64,000 nt of DNA, from positions 806,001-870,000 of the forward strand of contig OZ220734.1 of assembly GCA_965116945.1 (NCBI GenBank), written 5' to 3'. Under the pieces are notes generated by a model. That model was not told where the DNA came from, made no database searches, and saw nothing but the letters and a program-made list of their open reading frames with translations. Below are positions 25,182-34,239 of this stretch, piece by piece (position 1 is the stretch's first letter; each line of letters opens with the position of its first letter). Source of the stretch: Plut-88900 sp965116945 (GTDB taxonomy: Bacteria > Chloroflexota > Dehalococcoidia > Plut-88900). The position numbers and the translations under genes are program-made.

Positions 25182-26969
25182 ATGCCCGACAACCCGCCCC
25201 TCCCCCCGACCCCTGTTTACAAGGTCGCCGCCATCCAGTACGCCCCGACCCTCTTTGAAAAAGAGAAAAACCTCCTGGACCAGCTCGAACTGGTCGAAGA
25301 GGCCGCGAAGAACGACGCCAAACTCATAGTCATGGTCGAAATGGCCACCACTGCCTACTGCTTCTTCGATCGCGAAGAAATAGCCCCCTACGTCGAACCT
25401 ATCCCGGGCCCGACCACCGACAGGTTCGGTGAAATCGCCGCCCGCTACGGCTGCTACATCGTCGTCGGGATGCCGGAGGTAGACCCCGAGACGGACATCT
25501 ACTACAACTCCCTGGCCCTGGTCGGCCCCGAGGGTGTTGTCGGCAAATACCGCAAGACCCACTCCTTCATCTCCGAAAACACCTGGGCCAAGGACGGAGA
25601 CCTCGGCTTGCCGATCTTCCGTACCGAGCTCGGAAACCTGGGTGGACTCATCTGCATGGACGCTTCCTTCCCCGAGACCGCCCGGCTCCTCGCCCTTGAA
25701 GGCGCCGACGTCATCTGCTTCCCCACCAACTGGCTCCTCGAAAAGGCCCCCGCCCCGGCTTGGATCACCCGCGCTTTCGAAAACGGCGTCTATCTCGTCG
25801 CCGCCAACCGCTGGGGCAACGAGCGGACCGTCGAATTCTCCGGCGGCAGCGCCGTAATCGATCCCGACGGCGCCGTCCAGTCCTACCAGGACACCGACAA
25901 CGGCATCGTCTACGGCACAGTGGACATCTCCAGGGCCCGGGACAAGCGCTTCACCGATGAAGAGACCGGCGACAAGCTCCTGGAGCGCCGCCCGACCCTC
26001 TACCACGACTCCCTCCTCAATAGCTACCTCTTTAACCCCGACGACTATTTCACGCTCTACGGCCAGGACGGCCTGCCCGAGGGTAAAGAGTCGACTATCG
26101 TTGTCTGCCAGCTTGACGCCGGTACCCCTACTAACGAAGTCCTGTCCTCCATCCAATTGATGCTCGACCGCCTGGATTCCCCCGCTGACGTAATCGTCCT
26201 CCCCGAGCTTGCCCTCTCCGGCTCCGTGACCACCGAAGCCCAAGCCAATTCCCACGCGGAAGACCTCCGCGACAACAAGCCCCTCCGCCTGTTGACCGAC
26301 CTCGCCCGGAAATGCGGCGCCCACGTCGTCACCACCATCATCGAAAAGGACGCGGGACGGCTATACAACACCGCCGTCCTCGTCGGTCCCGAGGGCCTGG
26401 TCGGCGCCTACCGAAAGGCCCACCTCTCCGAGGACGACCGCTCATGGGCTACACCCGGTGACGGCGGCTTCCCTGTCTTCGATATACCCGCCGGGCGAGT
26501 TGGCCTCATGGTCGGCCACGACGCCATGTTCCCCGAGGCCGCTCGGGCCTTCGGCGTCAAGGGCGCCGACCTCGTGTGCGTGCCCGGCGCTCTCAGGTAT
26601 CCCCGCCCCACCCCCCTCGGCCCGACCGCCGTCCCCTTCGATGATCCCGTCATCAAGGACGCCGACGATGTCCACTGGCACTTGCTCCGCTCCCGCAGCG
26701 AGGAGAACCACCTTTTCTTAGCTTTCGCCAACTTCTGCGGTAAGGACTACATGGGCCGCAGCGGCATCTTCGACAAGCAGGGAGACGGTTCCCTCCGGCG
26801 GGAATCAGTCGCTTCCGAAGACCGGCCTGAAGCCGTGTCCCTTACCCTCTCCACCACCCAACCCCCCGGCCTCGACAGGCCCACCACCCCCGGTAGGCTC
26901 AAAGACATGGTCAGAATGCGCCAGACCTACTGGTACGGCCCCCTCGTCCGCCCCAACCCGACTCAATAA
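25182..26969 (+). CDS. Tandem carbon-nitrogen hydrolase with an inactive second domain
   Basis: 595 residues made of two nitrilase-superfamily domains. Domain 1 (about 12-290) has the full triad Glu53 (MVEMATTAY), Lys125 (GKYRKTHSF) and Cys158 (LICMDASFPE), so it should hydrolyse an amide, carbamoyl or nitrile group. Domain 2 (about 303-580) keeps Glu342 and Lys412, but the cysteine position is Gly445 (MVGHDAMFPE), so it should not catalyse by the usual route. It could be regulatory or an assembly platform. An AGGAGC site precedes the ATG. Substrate unknown. Confidence 0.85.
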   Translation: MPDNPPLPPTPVYKVAAIQYAPTLFEKEKNLLDQLELVEEAAKNDAKLIVMVEMATTAYCFFDREEIAPYVEPIPGPTTDRFGEIAARYGCYIVVGMPEVDPETDIYYNSLALVGPEGVVGKYRKTHSFISENTWAKDGDLGLPIFRTELGNLGGLICMDASFPETARLLALEGADVICFPTNWLLEKAPAPAWITRAFENGVYLVAANRWGNERTVEFSGGSAVIDPDGAVQSYQDTDNGIVYGTVDISRARDKRFTDEETGDKLLERRPTLYHDSLLNSYLFNPDDYFTLYGQDGLPEGKESTIVVCQLDAGTPTNEVLSSIQLMLDRLDSPADVIVLPELALSGSVTTEAQANSHAEDLRDNKPLRLLTDLARKCGAHVVTTIIEKDAGRLYNTAVLVGPEGLVGAYRKAHLSEDDRSWATPGDGGFPVFDIPAGRVGLMVGHDAMFPEAARAFGVKGADLVCVPGALRYPRPTPLGPTAVPFDDPVIKDADDVHWHLLRSRSEENHLFLAFANFCGKDYMGRSGIFDKQGDGSLRRESVASEDRPEAVSLTLSTTQPPGLDRPTTPGRLKDMVRMRQTYWYGPLVRPNPTQ

Positions 26970-26974
26970 CATGG

Positions 26975-27060
26975 CTTTCCGATGCCCCGCGAGGATCCGG
27001 GGAGGTGTCCAGTCCCCTCTCCCTTTGACGGGAGAGGGCCAGGGTGAGGGTGATTCCCTC
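26975..27060 (+). repeat. REP-type repeats after the nitrilase gene
   Basis: A GATGCCCCGCGAGGATCCGG unit plus CCTCTCCCTTTGACGGGAGAGG and AGGGTGAGGGTGA. The same pair occurs at 48.6, 50.6 and 53.0 kb. The rest of the gap to 27.25 kb shows nothing else. Confidence 0.55.
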
Positions 27061-27252
27061 CCACGGCAGAGGCCCGCGCACCTCCAACTACTACTGCAGC
27101 GTCAGCTAGCAAAGTGCCTTCAGAAACACCTCGATCCGGCCCACGTGCCTACTCCTGGCTAACTCAACAAGGGCATTCCCTGCTCCCATGAAACCGCCCA
27201 TAATCCCCACATCAGGCTCCTAACTCTGCAAATAGTACAAGGAGGGCGTGAG

Positions 27253-27750
27253 ATGGAAGGATTGCGGAAGTACATGGTTAGGGTCGGGTCCCTTGAGTTG
27301 GGCATAGTCATCTTTTGGATGCTGTTCTGGCTCGCAAATGGGTTGGCCAAAGTGATTCCCGGGGTCCACATCGGCGTGAAATTCGCCGAGAAGGGGGACA
27401 CAAACCCTTTCACGGTCACGCTGGACAGAATGGGGTGGGGTACCTCTCTCGGCGAGTTTGCCTGGTATTTCACTGCTGCATTTGAGCTGCTGGTCGGGGT
27501 CATATTCCTGTGGGCCTTGGTCCAGTTCTTCATGCGCACGGGCCCCGCTGCCCGACAGCCATGGATCCTGCTGGGGCTCTTCATCAGCCTTATCATCTTC
27601 ACCGTATTCACCTTCTCGAATGTCGTGACCGCTGCCCGCCCGACTCCCCTAATCTGGCACACCGCCTACTTCGCTTCCGTTGGTGTTTCCTGGCTGGTAG
27701 TCGTCGGGCAGGGCGTATGGATGCGATCATCCGGCGGCGATGGCGAGTAA
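27253..27750 (+). CDS. Four-helix membrane protein
   Basis: 165 residues with about four hydrophobic helices and a soluble loop of about 30 residues after the first. An AAGGAGG site precedes the ATG. Size and layout resemble DoxX/DoxD-like small membrane proteins, but I see no diagnostic motif. It stands alone, bounded by repeats. Confidence 0.6.
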   Translation: MEGLRKYMVRVGSLELGIVIFWMLFWLANGLAKVIPGVHIGVKFAEKGDTNPFTVTLDRMGWGTSLGEFAWYFTAAFELLVGVIFLWALVQFFMRTGPAARQPWILLGLFISLIIFTVFTFSNVVTAARPTPLIWHTAYFASVGVSWLVVVGQGVWMRSSGGDGE

Positions 27751-27830
27751 CCTGTACCCGGAAGGAAATTGAATACGGCCAGTCCCCACAGTCATTCTCT
27801 GACAGTTGGGAATCCATCCCTTCCCGCCCC

Positions 27831-27965
27831 ACCAGTACTGAACTAGAGACAAACGCATGTGCAACGCACATGCGTTTGTCTCTGTTCTTCTCTCCCCCTC
27901 TCCCTCAATGGCCCTGAGGGAGAGGGGGACCAAGGGGGAGAGGGTTCCCTCCCGGGCGGCTGGGG
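27831..27965 (-). repeat. Composite hairpin repeat H5
   Basis: Reversed orientation. The hairpin at 27846-27884 is a perfect 18-bp stem (AGAGACAAACGCATGTGC against its complement) around a 3-base loop, flanked by GTACTGAACT and TGTTCTTCTC, then the CCCTCTCCCTCAATGGCCC module. Confidence 0.75.
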
Positions 27966-27987
27966 AGGCGGGGGTGTCACACCCCCA

Positions 27988-28659
27988 TCACACCGGCCAC
28001 CTTTCCAGGCTGTAACACATTTCCCAGAACAAGTACTCATAGCGGCTGCTAGTTACGAACGCCTCTTCCATAAGCCCCTTGGTCGCCGCAGACCCCTCCC
28101 TCCCCAGCCGGTCCACAAGCTCCCGACACTTCTGCACCTCCTCACCATAGTCCGGGTCCGTGTACTGCTCTATCCACCTCACGTACAGTTCGTTGTCGGG
28201 CATTCCCCGCTCCTCTAGGGACTTGCCCATCTCGTAATAACCCCAGAAACATGGGAGAAGGGCCGCGATAGTCGCCTCGAAGGGCTCAGCCGCCGCCGTC
28301 CGCATCAGGAAGTCCGTGTATGCCTGGCACGTGGGGGCCTTCTTCTCCGCCATCAACTCCTCCACCCCGATCCCGAAGTCCCGGGCGTAGGACCTGTGCA
28401 ATGCCATCTCTTTGTTCAGCGTGAAGTCAGCATGAAACGTCAGCCACCCCGATAGCTCGGGCCCCGGGGCCTTTGCCGCCGCAAGGTTGTATACCCGGGC
28501 ATAATCGATCAGGTACAGGTAGTCCTGCCTTACCCAGAACTCCAGTCTCTCTCTTTCCAGGGTCCCGTCCCCCACCCCCCTCACAAACGGATGGTTGCGC
28601 TGGGCTTCCCAAATCGAGTCTCCCAGCGCCCGCAAATGGTCACTGAATTTATTCTGCAA
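27988..28659 (-). CDS. tenA: TenA-family thiaminase II / aminopyrimidine aminohydrolase
   Basis: TenA salvages thiamin breakdown products by hydrolysing aminopyrimidines. From a TTG at 28659, preceded by GGAGGAGAGG, the protein is 223 residues, the family length. Typical blocks are HPFVRGVGDGTLERERLEFWVRQDYLYL near the N-terminus, CQAYTDFLMRTA (the usual catalytic Cys position) and LLPCFWGYYEMGK. The frame runs upstream to 28788, but that part translates a REP repeat. No thiamin biosynthesis genes or TPP riboswitch are adjacent. Confidence 0.88.
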   Translation of the reverse strand: MQNKFSDHLRALGDSIWEAQRNHPFVRGVGDGTLERERLEFWVRQDYLYLIDYARVYNLAAAKAPGPELSGWLTFHADFTLNKEMALHRSYARDFGIGVEELMAEKKAPTCQAYTDFLMRTAAAEPFEATIAALLPCFWGYYEMGKSLEERGMPDNELYVRWIEQYTDPDYGEEVQKCRELVDRLGREGSAATKGLMEEAFVTSSRYEYLFWEMCYSLERWPV

Positions 28660-28724
28660 TTTGCCTCTCCTCCGGCCAGAACCTTCGCCGGCGCGATGTC
28701 CAGTAAATTCTAACCCGCTTTTCC

Positions 28725-28935
28725 CAAACTCCAATCCGTCATTCCGGCCCCCGAGCCGGAATCCATCCCCCGGGTAATGGGGTCGCACACCCTGACGCCA
28801 CTCGAAGCATGTCCTGAGGTTCTCAAGGGGGGTCGAGCGGGGGGTGGCTCACGTCTATTCAAGCCCTTGCGTCCCTACAAAAACTCCACATTAGGGACCC
28901 CTGTCATTCCGATACCTCGTGAGGAATCTGGGGGG
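28725..28935. repeat. REP repeats upstream of tenA
   Basis: CCGTCATTCCGGCCCCCGAG with its complementary arm at 28737-28770, a CTCGAAGCATGTCCTGAGG unit, and GTCATTCCGATACCTCGTGA near 28902. No gene in this gap. Confidence 0.55.
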
Positions 28936-28987
28936 TCTCCTATATCTCACTCCTCCACACCTGCTACAGCCATGCTATTATTGCCCC

Positions 28988-29374
28988 ATGACAATCACAT
29001 CAGTCGACCCCACCCCCATCTTCGCCGACGCCCGACAGATGCAGGAAGCCGCCCTCCAACGCATGGCTGCCGGAGACATACGAGATGCCTCCGACAAGGC
29101 TTGGTGCGCCGCCAAGCGCGCCACCGACGCCCTCATCCTCGTTCGCACCGGCCAACTCCCTGCCAAGTCCCCCGACACCACCCGCTCCCTCCTCAGGCTT
29201 GCTGAAGACAATCCCGAATTACGCGGCCTGCTCGGAGATTACACCACAAGGCGAGACGTTCTCCACGGAGACTGCTTCTACACCGGCCTCTGCGAACCTG
29301 CTGATGCCATACAACGCCTTATCCGCGAAACCTCCGACTTCATCCACACCGCTCGGGTCCTCGCTCACGCCTAA
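28988..29374 (+). CDS. Small HEPN-like (PaREP1-type) protein
   Basis: 128 residues, all helical. MQEAALQRMAAGDIRDASDKAWCAAKRATDALI resembles the AEKAWRA helix of PaREP1/HEPN proteins, and RRDVLHGD near residue 90 supplies an Arg/His pair like the HEPN active site. Such proteins often pair with a nucleotidyltransferase or act as RNases; none is adjacent. A TATTAT box lies directly before the ATG, so the mRNA may be almost leaderless. Confidence 0.5.
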   Translation: MTITSVDPTPIFADARQMQEAALQRMAAGDIRDASDKAWCAAKRATDALILVRTGQLPAKSPDTTRSLLRLAEDNPELRGLLGDYTTRRDVLHGDCFYTGLCEPADAIQRLIRETSDFIHTARVLAHA

Positions 29375-29657
29375 CGTCCTCGCTTCACAGTGCTCCCTTT
29401 TCGCGGCTCTCTTGTCATTCCAATGTCCCGCGAGGAATCCGGGGCGGGGCGAACTGTCCGCTTTCAGTCGATGGGAGAGGTTCAGAATGAGGGTCTACCC
29501 CCTGGACTAGGGGCCGCTCTTCCCACACACCCCAATCTTGACACTAAAATGGCTCTAATGTACACTTCGCGCCGGTTTGCGCCTTCCTCCACGAGGCCAT
29601 TGGAGGATTCCATTAACGTTGGGCTTTCCGGATAGGTGGGCGCGATAGTCCCTGGGG

Positions 29658-30086
29658 GTGCACGTGACAGAGAAATCCGTAATTTCAGAGGAAATGAAGA
29701 ACGCCATCGGCGTATCCTCGACCCCGGCCACATATGATGTTGAAAAGGGCCACGTGAAGCGGTTCGCCGAGGCTATAGGGGACCCTAACCCCCGCTGGGC
29801 AGGGTCCGACGGAGTGATACCCCCCACCTTCCTACGCATGTGCATCCCCAACGAGCTTGAAGAGCTTGAGATGCCCTTCTCCCGGGGCCTCGATGGCGGC
29901 AGTGAGTGGGAGTACTTCCTCCCCGTCCATCCCGGCGACACCATTACCGTCACCCAGGCAATCATCGATTTCTCCGAAAAGCACGGCAGGCTCGGAACCA
30001 TGCTCATCGAGACACGCCAGAACTCCTTCGTTAACCAGCGCGGCGAGACCGTCGCCACCGAAAAGACCGTAGGCATCAGCTACTAG
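29658..30086 (+). CDS. MaoC-N/FAS1-like hot-dog dehydratase, paralogue 1
   Basis: 142 residues, a single hot-dog fold of the MaoC_dehydrat_N kind (ATYDVEKGHVKRFAEAIGDPNPRW, GGSEWEYFLPVHPGDTITVTQAI). In related 3-hydroxyacyl-CoA dehydratases this half binds substrate while a second MaoC domain carries the Asp/His pair. The start is GTG (29658 or 29664). First of five genes on one strand that look like an acyl-CoA or polyketide-like dehydration/reduction unit. Confidence 0.78.
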   Translation: MHVTEKSVISEEMKNAIGVSSTPATYDVEKGHVKRFAEAIGDPNPRWAGSDGVIPPTFLRMCIPNELEELEMPFSRGLDGGSEWEYFLPVHPGDTITVTQAIIDFSEKHGRLGTMLIETRQNSFVNQRGETVATEKTVGISY

Positions 30087-30108
30087 CAAAACTTCGAGAG
30101 GTTGCCCC

Positions 30109-30525
30109 ATGAGCGAAGCCATATATGAGAGCATGAGCAAGGAGCTCGGCAAGGCCACGACACCCGTCACCTATGACGTCGAAAAGGGCCACGTCAAGCG
30201 GTTCGCTGAGGCCATCGGCGACGAAAACCGCCTGTGGAGGGGCGTCACCGTTCCTCCTACTTTCACCCGGGCCTTCATCCCCAGCGATGAGGATGAAAGC
30301 AAGCCCCGTCCCCCCGGCATCCGCGTTCTCGATGCCGGGAGCGAGTACGAGTACTTCAAGGCCATCCAGCCGGGCGACCAGATTACCGTCGTCTCCAAGA
30401 TTGCCGAGGTGTTCAAGAAAGAGGGCCGGCTCGGGACCATGACCTTCCAGGTTAAGGAAGTCTCCTTCACCAACCAGAACGGCGAACTCGTCGCCACCCG
30501 CCGCGACACCGGCATCTACTACTAG
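30109..30525 (+). CDS. MaoC-N/FAS1-like hot-dog dehydratase, paralogue 2
   Basis: 138 residues, clearly duplicated from the preceding gene (shared TYDVEKGHVKRFAEAIGD and SEYEYFKAIQPGDQITV patterns). 22 bases separate the genes. With the catalytic MaoC protein downstream it could form a heteromeric hydratase; two versions suggest two substrate ranges or a hetero-oligomer. Confidence 0.78.
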   Translation: MSEAIYESMSKELGKATTPVTYDVEKGHVKRFAEAIGDENRLWRGVTVPPTFTRAFIPSDEDESKPRPPGIRVLDAGSEYEYFKAIQPGDQITVVSKIAEVFKKEGRLGTMTFQVKEVSFTNQNGELVATRRDTGIYY

Positions 30526-30574
30526 TCTTTCCAGGAATTGCATTAAGTCATATCAGCAGGCAGGAGGAAAGAGA

Positions 30575-31003
30575 ATGGGACAGGTCTATTTTGAAGACGT
30601 ATCAGAGGGCATGGAAATCCCGACCCTCGAAAAGAACCCCACCACCCGACAGCTGGTCCAGTACGCCGGCGCATCGGGCGATTTCTACGAGATCCACTAC
30701 GACAAGGATTACGCCATAGGGAATGAGCTGCCCGGGCCCATCATCCATGGCGCCCTCAAGAACGCATGGCTCGGCCAGGTCGTGACCGACTGGATGGGTG
30801 AAGAGGGCGTTCTCAAGAAGCTCAGCTGCCAGTACCGCGGCATGGACGTGCCCGGCGTCCCCATGAACATCACTGCCGAGGTAGTCGGCAAGTCCACCGA
30901 AGGCGGTGAGAACCTCGTCGAACTCAAGATCGAGGGCAAGAACAACGAAGGCAAGGTCACCACGCCTGGCAAGGCCACCGTGGCCCTTCCATCCAGAGGC
31001 TAG
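30575..31003 (+). CDS. MaoC-type enoyl-CoA hydratase/dehydratase
   Basis: 142 residues with the R-hydratase signature YAGASGDFYEIHYDKDYA; Asp36 and His41 are the expected catalytic pair. It should add or remove water at a 2-enoyl thioester. An AGGAGGAAAG site precedes the ATG. It is the catalytic partner for the two non-catalytic hot-dog proteins just upstream. Confidence 0.85.
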   Translation: MGQVYFEDVSEGMEIPTLEKNPTTRQLVQYAGASGDFYEIHYDKDYAIGNELPGPIIHGALKNAWLGQVVTDWMGEEGVLKKLSCQYRGMDVPGVPMNITAEVVGKSTEGGENLVELKIEGKNNEGKVTTPGKATVALPSRG

Positions 31004-31084
31004 AACAAAGCCGCTATTGATTCAGGTTCCCAGACCCATATCGGCCGGAGAAGGCCGCCCCGCAAGGGGGAGCAGGAGGAAAAT

Positions 31085-31999
31085 ATGGCCCAACCTTTAG
31101 AAGGAAAAGCAGCGGTAGTTACCGGCGCAGGCAGGGGCATCGGGCGTGGCATCGCCAAGGCCCTCGCCGCCCACGGCGCTAGCGTCGTCGTCGCCGACCT
31201 CGGAGCAGCCCTGGACGGCTCCGGCGGAGACCAGGGCCCTGCTGACGAAGTAGTTAACGAGATTAAGGCAGCCGGTGGCAACGCCGTAGCCGTCTACGAC
31301 TCCGTCGCCACCATGGAAGGCGGCGAGCACATTATCCAGACCTGCGTAGACCACTTTGGCAAGATCGACATCCTCGTCTGCGTCGCCGGTATCCTCCGGG
31401 ACCGCATGGTCTTCAACATGACCGAGCAGGAATGGGACGATGTCATTGCCGTCCACCTGAAGGGCACCTTCACCTGCGTAAAGCACGCTTCCATCCTGAT
31501 GCGACAGCAGCGCGGCGGTAGGATCATCACCTTCTCTTCCAGCAGTGGAGTCATGGGCACCACCGGTCAGACCAACTACGGCGCAGCCAAGTCGGGCATC
31601 GCCGGTCTCACCAAGGTCATCGCCCGAGACCTTGGCAAGTACGGCGTTACCGCCAACTCCATTCTCCCCTCCGCCGACACCCGCATGACCCTCACCGAAG
31701 AGGTGCGCAAAGCCCGCGAGATCCGACAGGCCGCCGGCCTCCCCGAGGAGTTCTCCGACGAGCCCCAGGACCCCGAGGACATCGCCCCCTTCATCTGCTA
31801 CCTCGCCAGCGAAAAAGCCGCCAACGTCAACGGCCAGACCTTCTCCGTCAGGGGCAGGCTCATATCCCTGGTCAACCAGCCGAGAATCATCGGTTCAGTC
31901 ACCAAGGAAGGCCTTTGGACCGTCGACGAGCTCCTGGAGGCCATCCCCAACTCCTTCGGCAAGAAGGTTAAGAACCAGTACGTGGGCAAAGCCTCTTAG
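31085..31999 (+). CDS. Short-chain dehydrogenase/reductase, paralogue 1
   Basis: 304 residues of the classical SDR type related to the dehydrogenase part of peroxisomal multifunctional enzyme 2. Cofactor motif TGAGRGIGRGIA at 14-25, NxxG-like CVAG, active-site Ser in FSSSSG and YGAAKSG. An AGGAGGAAA site precedes the ATG. It probably oxidises a 3-hydroxyacyl thioester made by the hydratase encoded upstream. Confidence 0.88.
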   Translation: MAQPLEGKAAVVTGAGRGIGRGIAKALAAHGASVVVADLGAALDGSGGDQGPADEVVNEIKAAGGNAVAVYDSVATMEGGEHIIQTCVDHFGKIDILVCVAGILRDRMVFNMTEQEWDDVIAVHLKGTFTCVKHASILMRQQRGGRIITFSSSSGVMGTTGQTNYGAAKSGIAGLTKVIARDLGKYGVTANSILPSADTRMTLTEEVRKAREIRQAAGLPEEFSDEPQDPEDIAPFICYLASEKAANVNGQTFSVRGRLISLVNQPRIIGSVTKEGLWTVDELLEAIPNSFGKKVKNQYVGKAS

Positions 32000-32037
32000 G
32001 ACGGACGCTTAATTCTTAGAACATCAGGGAGAACGGA

Positions 32038-32961
32038 ATGACAGATACACTTAAAGGGAAAGCAGCCGTCGTAACCGGCGCCGGCCGGGGCATCGGCCGG
32101 GGCATTGCCATGCTCCTGGCCCAGGAAGGCGCCAAGGTCGTTGTCAATGACCTCGGTGGCGCAGTCGACGGCAGTGGAGCCTCTCAAAGCCCTGCCGACG
32201 ACGTAGTCGCCGAGATCAAGGCGGCAGGCGGCGAGGCCGTAGCCAACTACGAGTCCGTGGCCACCATGGAAGGCGGCGAGCGCATCATCCAGTCCTGCGT
32301 CGATAACTTCGGCAAGATTGATATCCTCGTCTGCGTCGCCGGTATCCTCCGGGACCGCATGGTCTTCAACATGACCGAGGAAGAATGGGACGACGTGATT
32401 GCCGTCCACCTGAAGGGCACCTTCACCTGCGTCAAGCACGCCGCCATCCTCATGCGACAGCAGAGGGGCGGACGGATTGTCTGTTTCAGCTCCACCTCGG
32501 GGCTGTTCGGTAACTCCGGCCAGGCCAACTACGGCGCAGCCAAAGACGGCATCGCCGGCATCGTGCGCTGCGTGTCCCAGGACCTGGGCAAGTACGGCGT
32601 AACCTGCAACGGAATCTCTCCGTCAGCCGCCACCCGCATGACCCTCACCGAAGAGGTCCGCAAGGCCCGGGAAATCCGCGCCGCCGCTGGACTGGCCGGC
32701 CCCGACGACGAAAGGCTCGACCCCCCCGAGGGCATAGCCCCAGCCGTCGCCTTCCTCTGCACAGACCAGGCCCAGAACTTCAACGGCGAGATACTTCACG
32801 TCGCTGGCGGGTTCGTAGGTCTCATGAGCCATCCCGACGAGGTCAACGACCTCTACAAGCAGAGTGGCCGCTGGACCTTCGACGAAATCGCCCGGGAGTT
32901 CCCAGTGGCCATCGGCGAAGACCTGGTCAACCCCGCCCCGCCCCAGGCCCCCAGGCAGTAA
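32038..32961 (+). CDS. Short-chain dehydrogenase/reductase, paralogue 2
   Basis: 307 residues and a close duplicate of the preceding gene (shared GKAAVVTGAGRGIGRGIA and VCVAGILRDRMVFNMTE). TGAGRGIG and NYGAAKDG are intact. The C-terminal half differs most, as expected if substrates differ. The transcript probably ends at a CCGCCGGTCATTGACCGGCGG hairpin at 32990-33010 followed by CCCTTTG, a likely terminator. Confidence 0.88.
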   Translation: MTDTLKGKAAVVTGAGRGIGRGIAMLLAQEGAKVVVNDLGGAVDGSGASQSPADDVVAEIKAAGGEAVANYESVATMEGGERIIQSCVDNFGKIDILVCVAGILRDRMVFNMTEEEWDDVIAVHLKGTFTCVKHAAILMRQQRGGRIVCFSSTSGLFGNSGQANYGAAKDGIAGIVRCVSQDLGKYGVTCNGISPSAATRMTLTEEVRKAREIRAAAGLAGPDDERLDPPEGIAPAVAFLCTDQAQNFNGEILHVAGGFVGLMSHPDEVNDLYKQSGRWTFDEIAREFPVAIGEDLVNPAPPQAPRQ

Positions 32962-32988
32962 CCCGAAACTTCAGCCAAAAAGAGGGCC

Positions 32989-33016
32989 GCCGGTCATTGA
33001 CCGGCGGCCCTTTGCC
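32989..33016 (+). terminator. Terminator of the MaoC/SDR operon
   Basis: GCCGCCGGTCA and TGACCGGCGGC form an 11-bp stem with a minimal loop, followed by CCTTTGCC. It lies 28 bases behind the last SDR gene. A CCGATGCCCCGCGAGGAATC repeat follows. Confidence 0.65.
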
Positions 33017-33149
33017 ATTTCAGCCCGCGCTAGCCCCTTGCCTGACACTTACAATTCCGATGCCCCGCGAGGAATCCGGGAGGGCCCTCTAGTGAGCGGT
33101 GGGAGGCCCAACTCCTTCCAACCCGACCGCCCAGCCCTGCAAAAGCCCC

Positions 33150-33731
33150 CTACGCCCTCCCCTCCCCCACCACCGATCTCTCCGCATTATCACTCCGTCC
33201 ATTCACCGCAACCGGAAACCTCTCCCACCTCGCCCGGGACAGTTCCATCAATACAAACGTCTTACCATCTCTCCTCACCCTGTCCCGCGCCATGAACCCG
33301 CACTTCTCGAAGGAGCGCTGCGCCCTGTGGTTCCACTCCAGCGTGTGCAGGTACACGGTCCTCAGCCCCTCCACGTTGAACAGGTGCCGTACCAGCAGCC
33401 TCACCGCCTCCGCTCCGTAGCCCTGCCCCCAATATTCCTTGTCCCCAATCATAATCCCCACCTCCGCCTGTCCCCTGTAGGGGTCCAGATCGTAGTACAT
33501 GCAGTTGCCAATGTGCCTGCCCTGCAGGTTGTCTATTGCAAACTTGTACTTGTGGGGCTGCGGGAACTGCAACTCGTCAGCGTAGAAGGCCTTGTAGCTC
33601 GAAAATCTCGTCGTCAGGGGTTGGGTCGCATCCAGGCGGGCCAGCTCATCGTCCGTACGCCACAGGTAGTCCTGGTAGGCGTCATCAAGCCTCTTCTCCC
33701 GCAGCACCACCTTCTTCCCCCTCAATATCAC
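33150..33731 (-). CDS. GNAT acetyltransferase, RimJ/RimL type
   Basis: 193 residues from a GTG that overlaps the NUDIX stop as GTGA. Typical pattern: LRGKKVVLREKRLDDA start, VGIMIGDKEYWGQGYGAEAVRLL (acetyl-CoA loop) and NHRAQRSFEKCGF. It should acetylate an amine, possibly a protein N-terminus or a small molecule. Coupled to the NUDIX and tldE/tldD genes on one minus-strand operon. Confidence 0.85.
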   Translation of the reverse strand: MILRGKKVVLREKRLDDAYQDYLWRTDDELARLDATQPLTTRFSSYKAFYADELQFPQPHKYKFAIDNLQGRHIGNCMYYDLDPYRGQAEVGIMIGDKEYWGQGYGAEAVRLLVRHLFNVEGLRTVYLHTLEWNHRAQRSFEKCGFMARDRVRRDGKTFVLMELSRARWERFPVAVNGRSDNAERSVVGEGRA

Positions 33732-34216
33732 TTCCGACTCCTGAGCCGCTTTATCGCCTCGACCACAATTCGCTCTTCGTTCTTGTAGGTCAGCTTCTTC
33801 CTGGCCTCTTCCGCCTCGAACCACTCAACCACGTCGAACTCGGGATCGTGCAGGTCCATCGACCCCCCCGTGGCCCGCATCAGATAAAAATACACGGTCT
33901 TGTTGTTTCGTACGCCACAAGCCACGAACCAGTATTTTATGCTCCCCAGGTCCTCCTCGATTTCCACCTCCAGCCCCGTCTCCTCTCGAGTCTCCCGCAG
34001 CGCCGTCTCTTCTCGACTCTCCCCCGGGTCCGGCGTGCCCTTGGGCAAACGCCAACTCTTTGGCCGCAGGTGGCCGCACAGAGCTATCTCTACCCCTCCC
34101 CCATTCTCCCGGTACACCACGCCCCCCGCCGAAACGGGATGCGCTACCTTTAGTGCTTGATTACTCGTGGCTTTCCTCCCCGGCGAGATTTTAGGCGTGA
34201 GGTCATTGCCGGTCAA
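33728..34216 (-). CDS. NUDIX hydrolase
   Basis: 162 residues from a likely TTG at 34216. The NUDIX box reads GTPDPGESREETALRETREETGLEVE, matching Gx5Ex7REUxEExGU. It should cleave a nucleoside diphosphate derivative. The start is uncertain, because the frame extends to 34318 into tldE and there is no clear ATG. HLRPKSWRLPKG just before the box resembles diadenosine polyphosphate and house-cleaning members. Confidence 0.82.
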   Translation of the reverse strand: MTGNDLTPKISPGRKATSNQALKVAHPVSAGGVVYRENGGGVEIALCGHLRPKSWRLPKGTPDPGESREETALRETREETGLEVEIEEDLGSIKYWFVACGVRNNKTVYFYLMRATGGSMDLHDPEFDVVEWFEAEEARKKLTYKNEERIVVEAIKRLRSRK

Positions 34217-34239
34217 ATGGCCCCGACTCGTCCCCCGCT

